In this document: positions 1-7,996 of the stretch, piece by piece
Layout: each line of letters begins with the position of its first letter
How positions within the stretch are numbered: the stretch's first letter is position 1
Assembly (NCBI GenBank): GCA_037445775.1
Contig: JBBIJX010000001.1
Span: forward strand, 23,325 to 87,324
Direction of reading: 5' to 3'
Length of the DNA: 64,000 bases
From: JBBUX01 sp037445775
GTDB taxonomy: Bacteria; Actinomycetota; Coriobacteriia; Anaerosomatales; PHET01
Position numbers and translations under genes: made by a program
Notes under the pieces: model-generated
Told to the model about the DNA's origin: nothing
Databases searched by the model: none
Seen by the model: only the letters and a program-made list of their open reading frames with translations

Positions 1-3000
1 TCGTAGACGACCGTCGCTTCGGAATCCTCGGCGCCTGATGGTGCGACGCCGACGCGTCGCACGACCCTGACCCCTGCGAAGTCCGCATCGGGAGGATTGG
101 TCCAGCTGAGCCGTATGTCGCCGTTCGTCCCCGCCTGTGCGACGAAGCGCCCGGGGGGTGCCGGCGCGAAGAGCGAACGTGAGACACGCAACCCACGAGT
201 ATAGGCCCACGGAGACGTCTGCGTTGCGGTCTTCGATCTGAGGCGCAACGTCACGTTCCCGGACTCAGCAGCAGGCACGCTCCAGCCCATCGATCGCGAG
301 CCTGCAGGTGCGACTCCAACCGTGCGAAACGCGTTGGCGACCAACTTGATGTCGTCAATCGCTACGCAGTCGTTGCCGTAGGTGAAGTCACCGAACGCCT
401 TGCCGATCGTCCATCTCAGCGTGTGCTCACCCGACGAGAGATTCACCTGGACGCGGCGCCACGGAACGGGCAGAGGCCAGAGCCAGTCCACGTACTCCCC
501 GTCAACCATGAAATCGGCCCACTGGTCCATGGCGTCCATCTTCCACCAGAACGACAGCGTGCCACCCCCTTCGGGCACGTCCACCTTCGCCTCGACGGTC
601 GATGTCTCGTAGCCGCTGATCTCCCAGAATATGAAGCCGCCCGACTCGTCTCGTTCCTCGGCCACGACCTTGACCGAGCCAGCGGGGTTCATCGAACGGC
701 TCCGCAGCGCCGCGCCGCCGCTTCGCACGAGCGCCAGATCCTGCGTCACGTACCATGAGTGCGACCCTGGCGGCGTTGTGAACCGGATGGGCACGCCGTA
801 CTCGAAACCCTCTTCGTAGGCGGTGAACGGCAGGCCCTGCTGCAGTTCGAAGGTCGCCCCGGAGGCCGCCCCCGTCGGCATCTTCCACGACACCGCCTGA
901 ACCGACCCCGCCTGCAGGGGCCGCACGGCGGCGGTGGGCTCGATCGACACAGGTCGACCCACGTAGGTACCGGCGGCGTCAGCCACGTCGATGCGACCGC
1001 CGTACCCAACGCGATCAGCGAGCGAGGCGACTGCGTCGACGGTGTTCTCGATGCGCGCACGCACGTCCTCGGTGGCGATCCCGGGCCGCTGCGCCATGAG
1101 CAGTGCGGCCGCGCCCGTGACATGCGGAGCGGCCATGGACGTGCCCGACAGGATGCCGTAACCGCCCATCGACGCCAGCGGCTTCGCAAAACGGTCTGCC
1201 GGTATCACGGAGTCGGAGCCGGTGGGCCAGCGCCGCGAATCATACCCGTCAGGCCAACGATACGCCGAGGCCAGCGCGCCCGAGAGCCCTTCGAATATCG
1301 TGCCCGCGACGCCTTCGAACTCGTAGCCCCAAGTCTCGTAGGCAACCGTTCGTGCGTGAAAGTACTTCTCGAACCACTCCGGGTCGCTCCAGTAGCCGAG
1401 GTCCGTGCCTATCTCACCGCTCGCCATGAGCAGGCGTCCGCCGCCGTCGAGATACGCCGCAATGGCGGTGCGCTCAGCGTCCGAGATGCAGAGCTCGCTG
1501 TACCAGCCGCCAGCGTCCGAGCCGGTGAACCACACGACCACGCGACCGCGCAGGTCTGCGGCTCGCGGAGTCCCCTGGCTCGACGTCGACCACACCGTCA
1601 CGTCGCTGTAGCCCGCGCCGCTCAGCGCATCGCGGTAGAACCGCTGACGCACGCCGGGCGTCTCGCCCGTGCGCTGCGGTGCGCTGTCGTCGACGAGCAA
1701 CACCGGGGCTTTCCGGTCGCTCATGAGCCGGGACATCGAGCGCGCAATGGTCTCGCGGCCCGTGGAGGCGGGCTCGATCGCTTCAGGTGCGAACGCGAGG
1801 TAAGCGATCTTGTACGGCAGCTTCTCCACGAGCAGCGCGGTCGTCTCGAAAGGCAGCGTCGACGTCACGTCGACGCCAGGGGCCGCGACGTCCACCTCGG
1901 TCACGCCGTAGTTCGAGAAGCGTGCGAGCCGGTCGGAGTCGTCGGTAGCCGCGACCGAGATCACCGCCGTGCTGTCGTAGGAAGAAGGGTAGAACTTGAA
2001 GTCGGTGAGCGAGTCAAGGTCCATGCCCCAGTTGCCGGCCGCACAGACGACAAGCACGCCGTGTTCGGCGGCGTAGTCGAGCGCGTCACCAATCAGCTTC
2101 GACGGTCCTCCGCCCCATGAGCAGTTGATCACTCGTGCGCCGTTGTCCACCGCGTAGCGGAGGGCGAGTGCGCCCTCGTATTCGCCGCCCCCCCATGGGC
2201 CGAGGAACTTCACGGGCATGATCGTGACACGCTGACTGACCCCGGAGATGCCGATGCCGTTGCCGCCCACCGCGCCGATGCTGCCCGCGACGTGGGTACC
2301 ATGCTGGTCGCCGTCGGCCGGGTCGTAGACGGTCGCGTTCCCCGCTGAGAAGTCGTAGCCGTTCACATCATCGGCGTAGCCGTTGTTGTCATCGTCGAGC
2401 CCGTTGTCAGGTATCTCACCCGTGTTCACCCAGATGGCGTCGACGAGATCGGGATGGTGGATATCGATGCCGGTATCGACGACGGCGACGACGATCTCTT
2501 TCGACCCGGTCCCATTCACCCAAGCGCGCGTCGCTCCGATGTCTGCTCCGGCCCTACCCCCGGTCTGCCCGGTGTTCTCTAGCGCCCACTGCTGGGCGAA
2601 GAGCGGGTCGTTGGGCCGCACCGCTGACGGACGGTAGACCTGCTCGACGCGTGCGCTCCTGGCGAGACGGCGCGCACGCAGAGCATCTGCGAGCCGCTGC
2701 GCGCTGACGCCCGGCCGCTTGGGTGCCACGAGCGCCGCGCCTACCGTCGGCTCTTCATGTATGACGGAGAAGCCCAAGCTCGCCGCTGCGGCGGCTATCT
2801 GCGTATCCGGGATTCCGGGCGCCCACTCGACGACGACGCGCGTCCCCGCCTTAGCTTCAGGAAGCAGACGGGCGGACGAGACACCCTTGGCTTCGCGCGC
2901 GAGGGTCTCGTAGCGTGATGCGGACTCGCGGACGCGTCCTGTCGACGTAGCGCCCAGCATTTGCGCCGGCGCGACCGCCGGACAGACGAGCGCAACGCAG

Positions 3001-3062
3001 AGCAGCGATGACGCCGCACGGTGCGCCAGTGCGCGTGCGAACCGCAACCGGACTCGGAACAT
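1..3062 (-). CDS. Secreted subtilisin-like serine protease (peptidase S8), 3' end outside window
   Basis: Reading the complement from ATG at 3062, an open frame runs off the window at base 1, so about 1020 residues are visible. Residues 1-33 look like a signal peptide (basic start, hydrophobic core, AQ cleavage region). A prodomain-like stretch of about 120 residues follows, then the S8 catalytic core: DTGID with Asp near 195, HGTHVAG with His near 254, oxyanion Asn in AAGNWG near 344 and GTSMAAPH with Ser near 642. The Asn-to-Ser interval is about 300 residues instead of roughly 65, so an extra domain sits inside the catalytic domain. After the core come a jelly-roll-like region with aromatic WWK and AIDDI motifs and a Fn3-like start. 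A G-rich RBS (TGGGGGAAC) precedes the ATG. It probably degrades extracellular protein. The family call is secure; substrate is unknown. Confidence 0.93.
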   Translation of the reverse strand, partial: MFRVRLRFARALAHRAASSLLCVALVCPAVAPAQMLGATSTGRVRESASRYETLAREAKGVSSARLLPEAKAGTRVVVEWAPGIPDTQIAAAAASLGFSVIHEEPTVGAALVAPKRPGVSAQRLADALRARRLARSARVEQVYRPSAVRPNDPLFAQQWALENTGQTGGRAGADIGATRAWVNGTGSKEIVVAVVDTGIDIHHPDLVDAIWVNTGEIPDNGLDDDNNGYADDVNGYDFSAGNATVYDPADGDQHGTHVAGSIGAVGGNGIGISGVSQRVTIMPVKFLGPWGGGEYEGALALRYAVDNGARVINCSWGGGPSKLIGDALDYAAEHGVLVVCAAGNWGMDLDSLTDFKFYPSSYDSTAVISVAATDDSDRLARFSNYGVTEVDVAAPGVDVTSTLPFETTALLVEKLPYKIAYLAFAPEAIEPASTGRETIARSMSRLMSDRKAPVLLVDDSAPQRTGETPGVRQRFYRDALSGAGYSDVTVWSTSSQGTPRAADLRGRVVVWFTGSDAGGWYSELCISDAERTAIAAYLDGGGRLLMASGEIGTDLGYWSDPEWFEKYFHARTVAYETWGYEFEGVAGTIFEGLSGALASAYRWPDGYDSRRWPTGSDSVIPADRFAKPLASMGGYGILSGTSMAAPHVTGAAALLMAQRPGIATEDVRARIENTVDAVASLADRVGYGGRIDVADAAGTYVGRPVSIEPTAAVRPLQAGSVQAVSWKMPTGAASGATFELQQGLPFTAYEEGFEYGVPIRFTTPPGSHSWYVTQDLALVRSGGAALRSRSMNPAGSVKVVAEERDESGGFIFWEISGYETSTVEAKVDVPEGGGTLSFWWKMDAMDQWADFMVDGEYVDWLWPLPVPWRRVQVNLSSGEHTLRWTIGKAFGDFTYGNDCVAIDDIKLVANAFRTVGVAPAGSRSMGWSVPAAESGNVTLRLRSKTATQTSPWAYTRGLRVSRSLFAPAPPGRFVAQAGTNGDIRLSWTNPPDADFAGVRVVRRVGVAPSGAEDSEATVVY

Positions 3063-3297
3063 GGTTCCCCCATTCCAGGAGCGAGCCGTCGGGCCGGAGT
3101 GCGAGCCGCTTCTGCCATCGCAGCCTGGCATGGCATGGCGCGCATACCTGCGAGCCACCCCCCTTCCCAGCCCGCATCACGACTGTGTCACGCCCACTCG
3201 GGTTTGGGAAGTGGCCCGGTCGAAGTTGTGGAGGGGAGAGTCCGTGAAGGTACCGTTGACGACGGTGCGCCGATGCCGCGGTCGCGTCGCCCTGAGG

Positions 3298-3933
3298 CTA
3301 CTTCTTGGCCCGGCGCTTCGGCGCGCACGCGACGATGCGTGCGGCACGCCGCTTGAGCTGACCCTTGCCGGTTTCGGCGTCGAATGCCATGAGATCAGCG
3401 GCCTTCTTCCTGACGTCGTCAGAGGCCTCGCCGCTCACCATGCGGTACAACCCAGACAGCATCGCCGGGAATTCGTCGTCACCGTGGTAGCAGCGAACCG
3501 CCTCTGCGATGAGCGGCCATACCCGCTGAGAACGATGCGCCGTCGTCGCTCCGTAAGACGTGAGCAGCCGGAACGCGGCAAGCCTCACGACCCCCGAGTC
3601 CTCGTCGTGCAACGCCGTCTCTGCACCCGCCAGCGCCTTGTCGACAAGGCGAGCGTCGACCGGGATGAGGTTCTCGAACGTCCCGAGCACCTCCCAGCGC
3701 GTCTGAGACTCCGGCCGGTGCAGTGCGTCGGCGAGATCGAGCGCGAACGGCTTGAGCTGCGTCGCGTCGTGCTCCGAGACCTCGTGCACGACGCTCGCGG
3801 CGAACTGCCGCAACCGCCGGTCGTCGCCGGAGAGCGCGTGCACCACCTGAGCCAGGAGCGCTGGCTCCGCGATCGCGCGCGCCGCGACTTCGTGCCGGTC
3901 CTCGTCGGCGGTGAAAAGCGGTGTGTCACTCAT
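3298..3933 (-). CDS. HEAT-repeat-like helical protein, function unknown
   Basis: A 211-residue, mostly helical soluble protein. Repeated helical pairs with AVRLAAFRLL-type and RQFAASVVHEV-type motifs resemble HEAT or DNA-alkylation-repair-type repeats, which usually act as protein or nucleic-acid binding scaffolds. The C-terminus is very basic (KRRAARIVACAPKRRAKK), suggesting contact with nucleic acid or membrane. I chose ATG at 3933 (MSDTPLF) because AGAGGG lies just upstream; an ATG at 3981 would overlap the end of leuD. It lies 25 bases after leuD on the same strand and may be read through from it, but nothing ties it to that pathway. No catalytic motif is visible. Confidence 0.6.
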   Translation of the reverse strand: MSDTPLFTADEDRHEVAARAIAEPALLAQVVHALSGDDRRLRQFAASVVHEVSEHDATQLKPFALDLADALHRPESQTRWEVLGTFENLIPVDARLVDKALAGAETALHDEDSGVVRLAAFRLLTSYGATTAHRSQRVWPLIAEAVRCYHGDDEFPAMLSGLYRMVSGEASDDVRKKAADLMAFDAETGKGQLKRRAARIVACAPKRRAKK

Positions 3934-3958
3934 CGCGCCCTCTTTCACCTCGGCACCG

Positions 3959-4462
3959 CTAGAGATTGAACCTGCCGCCATGCTTCTTGAAGTGCGCGAC
4001 CAGACCGCCGTCGGCGAGCAGCCGCGCCATGACCGGCGGAAGCGGCCGGAACGGGATCTCCGTGCCCTGCGTCAGGTTCCTGACCAAGCCGGCCTCAAGA
4101 TCTACCTCGAGCTCGTCGCCCTCAGCGATGAGACCGGTATCGCACTCGACCACCGGGAGGCCGGTGTTGATCGCGTTGCGGTAGAAGATGCGCGCGAACG
4201 ACTTCGCGAGCACGGCCTTCGTGTTCGAGTGGATCAGGACGAGCGGCGCCTGCTCCCTGCTCGAGCCCATGCCGAAGTTCGTTCCTGCGACAAGGAAGCC
4301 GCCATCGGGCTTGACCTTCTCGTAGTAATTCGGGTCGAGCTCCTCCATGGCGTGGACCGCCATCGCCTCCATGTCGGCGGACTTGAACTTGTACTTGCCG
4401 GAGATGATGTAGTCCGTGTTGATGTCATCGCCATACTTGAAGGCCTTGGCCCTGAGTTCCAT
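3959..4462 (-). CDS. leuD: Isopropylmalate/homoaconitate dehydratase small subunit (LeuD family)
   Basis: A 167-residue swivel-domain subunit of a two-subunit aconitase-family dehydratase. The family motif GMGSSREQ is at residues 64-71, followed by SFARIFYRNAINTG, which forms the substrate wall. Its length fits the short archaeal/anaerobe LeuD type rather than the roughly 200-residue enterobacterial type. It starts 58 bases after the large subunit ends, on the same strand, so the two are co-transcribed. The heterodimer isomerises 2-isopropylmalate, homocitrate or a related hydroxy-tricarboxylate by dehydration and rehydration. The specificity loop cannot be read with confidence here, so leucine synthesis is the default inference rather than proven. 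Confidence 0.85.
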   Translation of the reverse strand: MELRAKAFKYGDDINTDYIISGKYKFKSADMEAMAVHAMEELDPNYYEKVKPDGGFLVAGTNFGMGSSREQAPLVLIHSNTKAVLAKSFARIFYRNAINTGLPVVECDTGLIAEGDELEVDLEAGLVRNLTQGTEIPFRPLPPVMARLLADGGLVAHFKKHGGRFNL

Positions 4463-4520
4463 GTCTGCTCGTGCTCCCTCGGTCCCTGTCCGTGTGTGCC
4501 CAGCCCCGCCAGCGCTTGCG

Positions 4521-5783
4521 CTACCCCGTGATGTACTTCCGCGGATCGGTGATCTTAGCCTCGATGACCGAGGCTGCCACGGTGGCCGGGCTCCCTAGGT
4601 AGATGAAGGCGTTACTGTTGCCCATGCGGCCCTTGAAGTTGCGGTTGGCCGTCGAGATGACGTTCTCCCCGTCCGACGGCACCCCGTTGTGCGTACCCAC
4701 GCACGGACCGCAACCCGGCGTCACGAGGGCCGCTCCCGCCGCGACGAGCGTCTGGATGTACCCAGCTGCGATCGCGTCGAGCAGGATCTGCCGCGAAGCC
4801 GGTGCGACGATGAAACGCACGTCGGGATGCACGCTTCGGCCCTCGAGGATCTTCGCGGCGATCTCGAGGTCCTCGAGACGGCCGTTCGTACATGTACCGA
4901 GCACGCCCTCCGCGACCGGCGTGCCCTCGACATCCTCGATGGGGCTCACGTTGTCGACGGCGTGAGGCGTAGCGACCTGCGGGCCGATCGCAGACGCATC
5001 GAAGTTGAGTTCCCGCACGTATGTGGCGTCAGCATCCGGGTCCTGTGGATCGGGCCTCTTGGTTCCGCGACCCTCGAACCACGCAAGCGTCTTGTCGTCA
5101 GCCCTCATTAGGCCGGCCTTGGCGCCCACCTCGATCGCCATATTCGAGATGGTCATGCGCGCCTCCACGGACAGAGCATCAATCACGGGACCGTGGAACT
5201 CGATGGCTTCGTACGTGGCGCCGTCGACACCGATCTCACCGGCGAGGTACAGGACGAGGTCCTTGCTGAACACGCCGGGCTGCAGCACGCCATCGTAGGT
5301 GATCTTGAAGCTGTCCGGGACCTTGAACCACAGCTGGCCCGACGCCATCGCCGCAGCGCCATCCGTGGAGCCCACGCCCGTCGAGAACACGTTGAGCGCA
5401 CCGTAGGTGCAGGTGTGCGAGTCGCAGCCCACCATTAGGTCGCCGGGCACGACGTGTCCCCTCTCCGGGATGAGCTGGTGGCACACGCCCTCGCCCACGT
5501 CGTAGATGGTCGCGCCGGTCCTCTTGCCGAACTCGCGCATCATCGTGTGCAGCGCGCTCACGCCTTCGAGCGGGCTCGGTGAGCTGTGGTCCATCACGAG
5601 CGCTACCTTGGCCGGATCGAACACGCGCTCCACGCCCATGTTCTCAAGCGCGCGGATCGCGAGCGGCGACGTGCCGTCCTGACCCATGACGAAGTCGACG
5701 TCGGCGACGACGATGTCACCGGCGCGCGCATCGGTACCGGAGCGGTTGCTGAAGATCTTTTCGGCGATGGTCTTTCCGGACAG
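4521..5783 (-). CDS. leuC: Isopropylmalate/homoaconitate dehydratase large subunit (LeuC type 2), apparent CTG start
   Basis: With a start at 5783 this is 420 residues, the normal size for type-2 LeuC. Ligands for the [4Fe-4S] cluster are visible: Cys298 in GTCTNGR and Cys358/Cys361 in GCGPCVG. GCDSHTCT and DFVMGQDG are also typical. From the preceding in-frame stop (5838-5840, shared with the upstream gene) down to Met33 (5687) the frame has no ATG, GTG or TTG. Homology to the family N-terminus (xGKTIAEKI) begins at a CTG codon at 5783, with GGGAGG nine bases upstream; ATT at 5789 is a poorer candidate. It sits between the NifV/LeuA-like synthase gene and leuD in one operon and should form the Fe-S catalytic subunit of the dehydratase. 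Confidence 0.85.
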   Translation of the reverse strand: MSGKTIAEKIFSNRSGTDARAGDIVVADVDFVMGQDGTSPLAIRALENMGVERVFDPAKVALVMDHSSPSPLEGVSALHTMMREFGKRTGATIYDVGEGVCHQLIPERGHVVPGDLMVGCDSHTCTYGALNVFSTGVGSTDGAAAMASGQLWFKVPDSFKITYDGVLQPGVFSKDLVLYLAGEIGVDGATYEAIEFHGPVIDALSVEARMTISNMAIEVGAKAGLMRADDKTLAWFEGRGTKRPDPQDPDADATYVRELNFDASAIGPQVATPHAVDNVSPIEDVEGTPVAEGVLGTCTNGRLEDLEIAAKILEGRSVHPDVRFIVAPASRQILLDAIAAGYIQTLVAAGAALVTPGCGPCVGTHNGVPSDGENVISTANRNFKGRMGNSNAFIYLGSPATVAASVIEAKITDPRKYITG

Positions 5784-5837
5784 CGGAATCAGCCTCCCGG
5801 CGGTCGAGTGCGGTCGTGTGAAAAGTACGGTCGCTGA

Positions 5838-7025
5838 CTACGCGTCAATTTCGTGCTCGGTCACGATGAACTCACGGAACAGCTCCACGAGCTCCTTGTC
5901 GAACAGCGTCCGCTTGAGCTCGATGGCCTTGCTGCGAACATGCGGCAGGAGCGCCGTTGCGTGCTCGCGCGACAGCGGGATGCCGTACTCGGCGAACTTC
6001 ATCTCCAGCGTGCGGCTGCCCGAGTGCTTGCCCACGACGATCTGACGCTCGCCGCCCACCTCGTCAGGGCTGAAGACCTCGTAGGTCTTCGGGTTCTTGA
6101 TGACGCCATCGGCGTGGATACCGCTCTCATGGGCGAACATATTGCTCCCCACCACCGGCTTCCAGGCGGGAATCTGACGGCCGGCGGCGGTCATGACGTA
6201 GTCGACGAGCTCGGTGAAGCGTCGCGTATCAGCCTCGAGGTCGAACCCCTCGAGGTACTTGAGCGCCATGACGATCTCTTCGAACGCCGCGTTTCCCGCG
6301 CGCTCACCCAGCCCGCCCACGGTCACGTTGACCCAAGTCGCCCCAGCGTGCACGCCGGCCAGCGCGTTCGCCACCGCCATGCCGAAGTCGTTATGCGTGT
6401 GCATCTCGATCTCGAGGCCTGTGTGCTCGATGAGCTCACGAATGACCTTGTACGTGCGGAAAGGCTCCATGATGCCGATGGTGTCGCAGAAGCGGAGACG
6501 GTCGGCGCCCTCGGCCTTGGCGGCCGCGGCGTACTCCAGCAGGAAATCGAAGGATGTGCGGCTCGCATCCTCCGCGTTGACCGACACGTAGACGCCGTGG
6601 CTCTTCGCGAACGCGACGCCCTCGCGGACCGAGTTGATGACCCACGCGCGGTCCTTCATGAGCTTCGTCTCGATGTGGATGTCGCTTGTGGCGATCGATA
6701 TCGCGACCGCGTCGACGCCGCAGTCAATCGAGGCCTTTATGTCGGCGACGTTCGCCCGGTTCCAGCCGAGCACCGATGCTTTGAGTCCAAGGTGCGCGAT
6801 CTCCTCGATGACATCTCGCTCGTCGCCGCCCATGACTGGGATGCCCGCCTCGATCTGATCGATGCCGATCTCGTCGAGCATGCGCGCGATTGCAACCTTC
6901 TCAGCGTTCGTGAACACGACGCCTGCGGTCTGCTCCCCGTCGCGCAGCGTCGTGTCGTCGAGCTTGACCCGCTGGACGCCAAGACGGCTCTCAACTGGCA
7001 TCTCCCAGATCTGCGTCGTCTCCAC
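5838..7025 (-). CDS. NifV/LeuA-like acyl-CoA:2-oxoacid condensing enzyme (homocitrate, isopropylmalate or Re-citrate synthase family)
   Basis: A 395-residue HMGL-like TIM-barrel enzyme. TTLRDGEQ (25-32) and the metal-binding HTHND (209-213) are the signature of the 2-isopropylmalate/homocitrate synthase family, followed by GGLGERAGN. It lacks the roughly 130-residue LeuA regulatory domain, so its length matches NifV, homocitrate synthase and the Re-citrate synthases of anaerobes better than classical LeuA. GTG at 7025 has GGGAGG eight bases upstream; the longer frame to 7091 adds an unrelated leader. First gene of an operon with leuC and leuD. Possible products are 2-isopropylmalate, homocitrate or Re-citrate; the sequence alone does not decide. 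No leuB lies nearby. Confidence 0.8.
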   Translation of the reverse strand: METTQIWEMPVESRLGVQRVKLDDTTLRDGEQTAGVVFTNAEKVAIARMLDEIGIDQIEAGIPVMGGDERDVIEEIAHLGLKASVLGWNRANVADIKASIDCGVDAVAISIATSDIHIETKLMKDRAWVINSVREGVAFAKSHGVYVSVNAEDASRTSFDFLLEYAAAAKAEGADRLRFCDTIGIMEPFRTYKVIRELIEHTGLEIEMHTHNDFGMAVANALAGVHAGATWVNVTVGGLGERAGNAAFEEIVMALKYLEGFDLEADTRRFTELVDYVMTAAGRQIPAWKPVVGSNMFAHESGIHADGVIKNPKTYEVFSPDEVGGERQIVVGKHSGSRTLEMKFAEYGIPLSREHATALLPHVRSKAIELKRTLFDKELVELFREFIVTEHEIDA

Positions 7026-7057
7026 GTGGTGAACCTCCCTGTTCCCGTGCTGACGGA

Positions 7058-7078
7058 ACCGGGCCCGAAAGGCCCGGT
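7058..7078 (-). other. GC-rich hairpin in the leu-type operon leader
   Basis: Arms ACCGGGCC (7058-7065) and GGCCCGGT (7071-7078) form a perfect 8-bp stem with a 5-base loop. It lies 33 bases upstream of the GTG start of the NifV/LeuA-like gene and downstream of the TATAAT promoter, in the untranslated leader. There is no U-tract and no T-box sequence, so attenuation is possible but not shown. Confidence 0.4.
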
Positions 7079-7150
7079 GAAGTTCGAACACTCCGGACCG
7101 CCCTCCAGCGCACGCTTGGGAAACGAGCAGGCGGATGCGGCCGAACGACC

Positions 7151-7156
7151 ATTATA
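7151..7156 (-). promoter_or_regulatory. Perfect -10 element (TATAAT) for the leu-type operon
   Basis: On the complement the sequence reads GGGGTATAATGG, about 125 bases upstream of the GTG start at 7025. No good -35 hexamer is present at 16-18 bases (the best is CTTCTC-like), so the promoter may be activator-dependent or weak. It is the only perfect -10 I noticed in the window. Confidence 0.55.
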
Positions 7157-7255
7157 CCCCACAGTGAGTACCCGAGAAGGTCACGCCCGGCACAATCCAA
7201 CCCAAGTCGTCAGCGGTCGTCAGCGGCGGAGTGTCAGAATCGCACGTGTCCGCCC

Positions 7256-7996
7256 TCACTCATCCGCCCACGGCGGCACGGACTCCGCGGCGCGGCGCAG
7301 AAGCGCGCGGTGCGCGTGCGCCTCGGGATCGAGCACAAGTAGCTGCGACCAAAAGCGTGGCGAGTGGTCGAGCACGCGGAGATGCGCGAGTTCATGCAGG
7401 ATGAGCGAGTCGAACGCCTCGGGAGGCAGGAACAGTGCGTTGCGCGCGATGGAGACCACGCCCCGAGACGAACAGCTCCCCCACCGCGTCCTCGACCGTG
7501 TGACCCGAACCTTGGACGGCACCAATCCGCTCACCTCAGCCAACTCCTGGACGCGAGGAGGCACGAATCGGCGCGCCTCGCGATCGACCCAACGGCGCAA
7601 CGCGGCGAGCCGCGCGGAGGCGTCGACGTCACCGGAGATCACCAGTTCGCTCCCCCGCTTCCGGGCGACAGGCGTGCCGATACCCACGACCTGGCGCACA
7701 GCCAACCGCACGCCGCATGCTCGCAGTTCAACGACGTCTGGAAGCATCGCCTGGGGTCCGGAGAGATAAGCCGCGCGCCGCTCGGCTACACGAGCCAACG
7801 CGCGTTGCGCCCATGCCCTCTTCGCGGCCACGAGCGAACCGGGATCGCCGCGCCAGCCGCGCGGGATGACCACGACGAGCCCTTCCCGGGCCGACACCGT
7901 CAACCGCGCGTGCCTCGCCCGCGAACTCACTCGGACCACGAAGGGTGGTTGACCCGGGTCCCGTCCCGGAGCTGTAGACGACAGATCCGTGCTCAC
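7256..7996 (-). CDS. DUF45/YgjP-type zinc metallopeptidase
   Basis: About 246 residues. The C-terminal part carries LILHELAHLRVLDHSPRFW: HELAH plus the downstream His of DHSPRFW, the usual zinc ligands of the YgjP/SprT-like (M48-related, DUF45) family. SKVRVTRSRTRWGSC upstream is also typical of the family. No signal peptide or membrane helix is seen, so it is cytoplasmic. The GTG at 7996 overlaps the TGA of rlmKL (GTGA), implying translational coupling; an ATG at 8017 is an alternative. Family members are thought to be peptidases of unknown substrate, often next to nucleic-acid enzymes as here. Confidence 0.8.
   Translation of the reverse strand: MSTDLSSTAPGRDPGQPPFVVRVSSRARHARLTVSAREGLVVVIPRGWRGDPGSLVAAKRAWAQRALARVAERRAAYLSGPQAMLPDVVELRACGVRLAVRQVVGIGTPVARKRGSELVISGDVDASARLAALRRWVDREARRFVPPRVQELAEVSGLVPSKVRVTRSRTRWGSCSSRGVVSIARNALFLPPEAFDSLILHELAHLRVLDHSPRFWSQLLVLDPEAHAHRALLRRAAESVPPWADE

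Noticed and set aside
3063..3297. Possible riboswitch (cyclic-di-GMP or ydaO type) upstream of the subtilase
   Set aside because: Short G-rich repeats are present but none of the conserved cores of these classes could be placed.
7026..7150. T-box or leucine leader-peptide attenuator in the leu-type leader
   Set aside because: No T-box GGTGG sequence, no Leu codon run and no U-tract after the hairpin.
5853..7769. A 638-codon plus-strand open frame opposite the leu-type synthase and DUF45 genes
   Set aside because: Composition is typical of a codon-shadow frame, and it crosses the TATAAT promoter and leader of the real operon.
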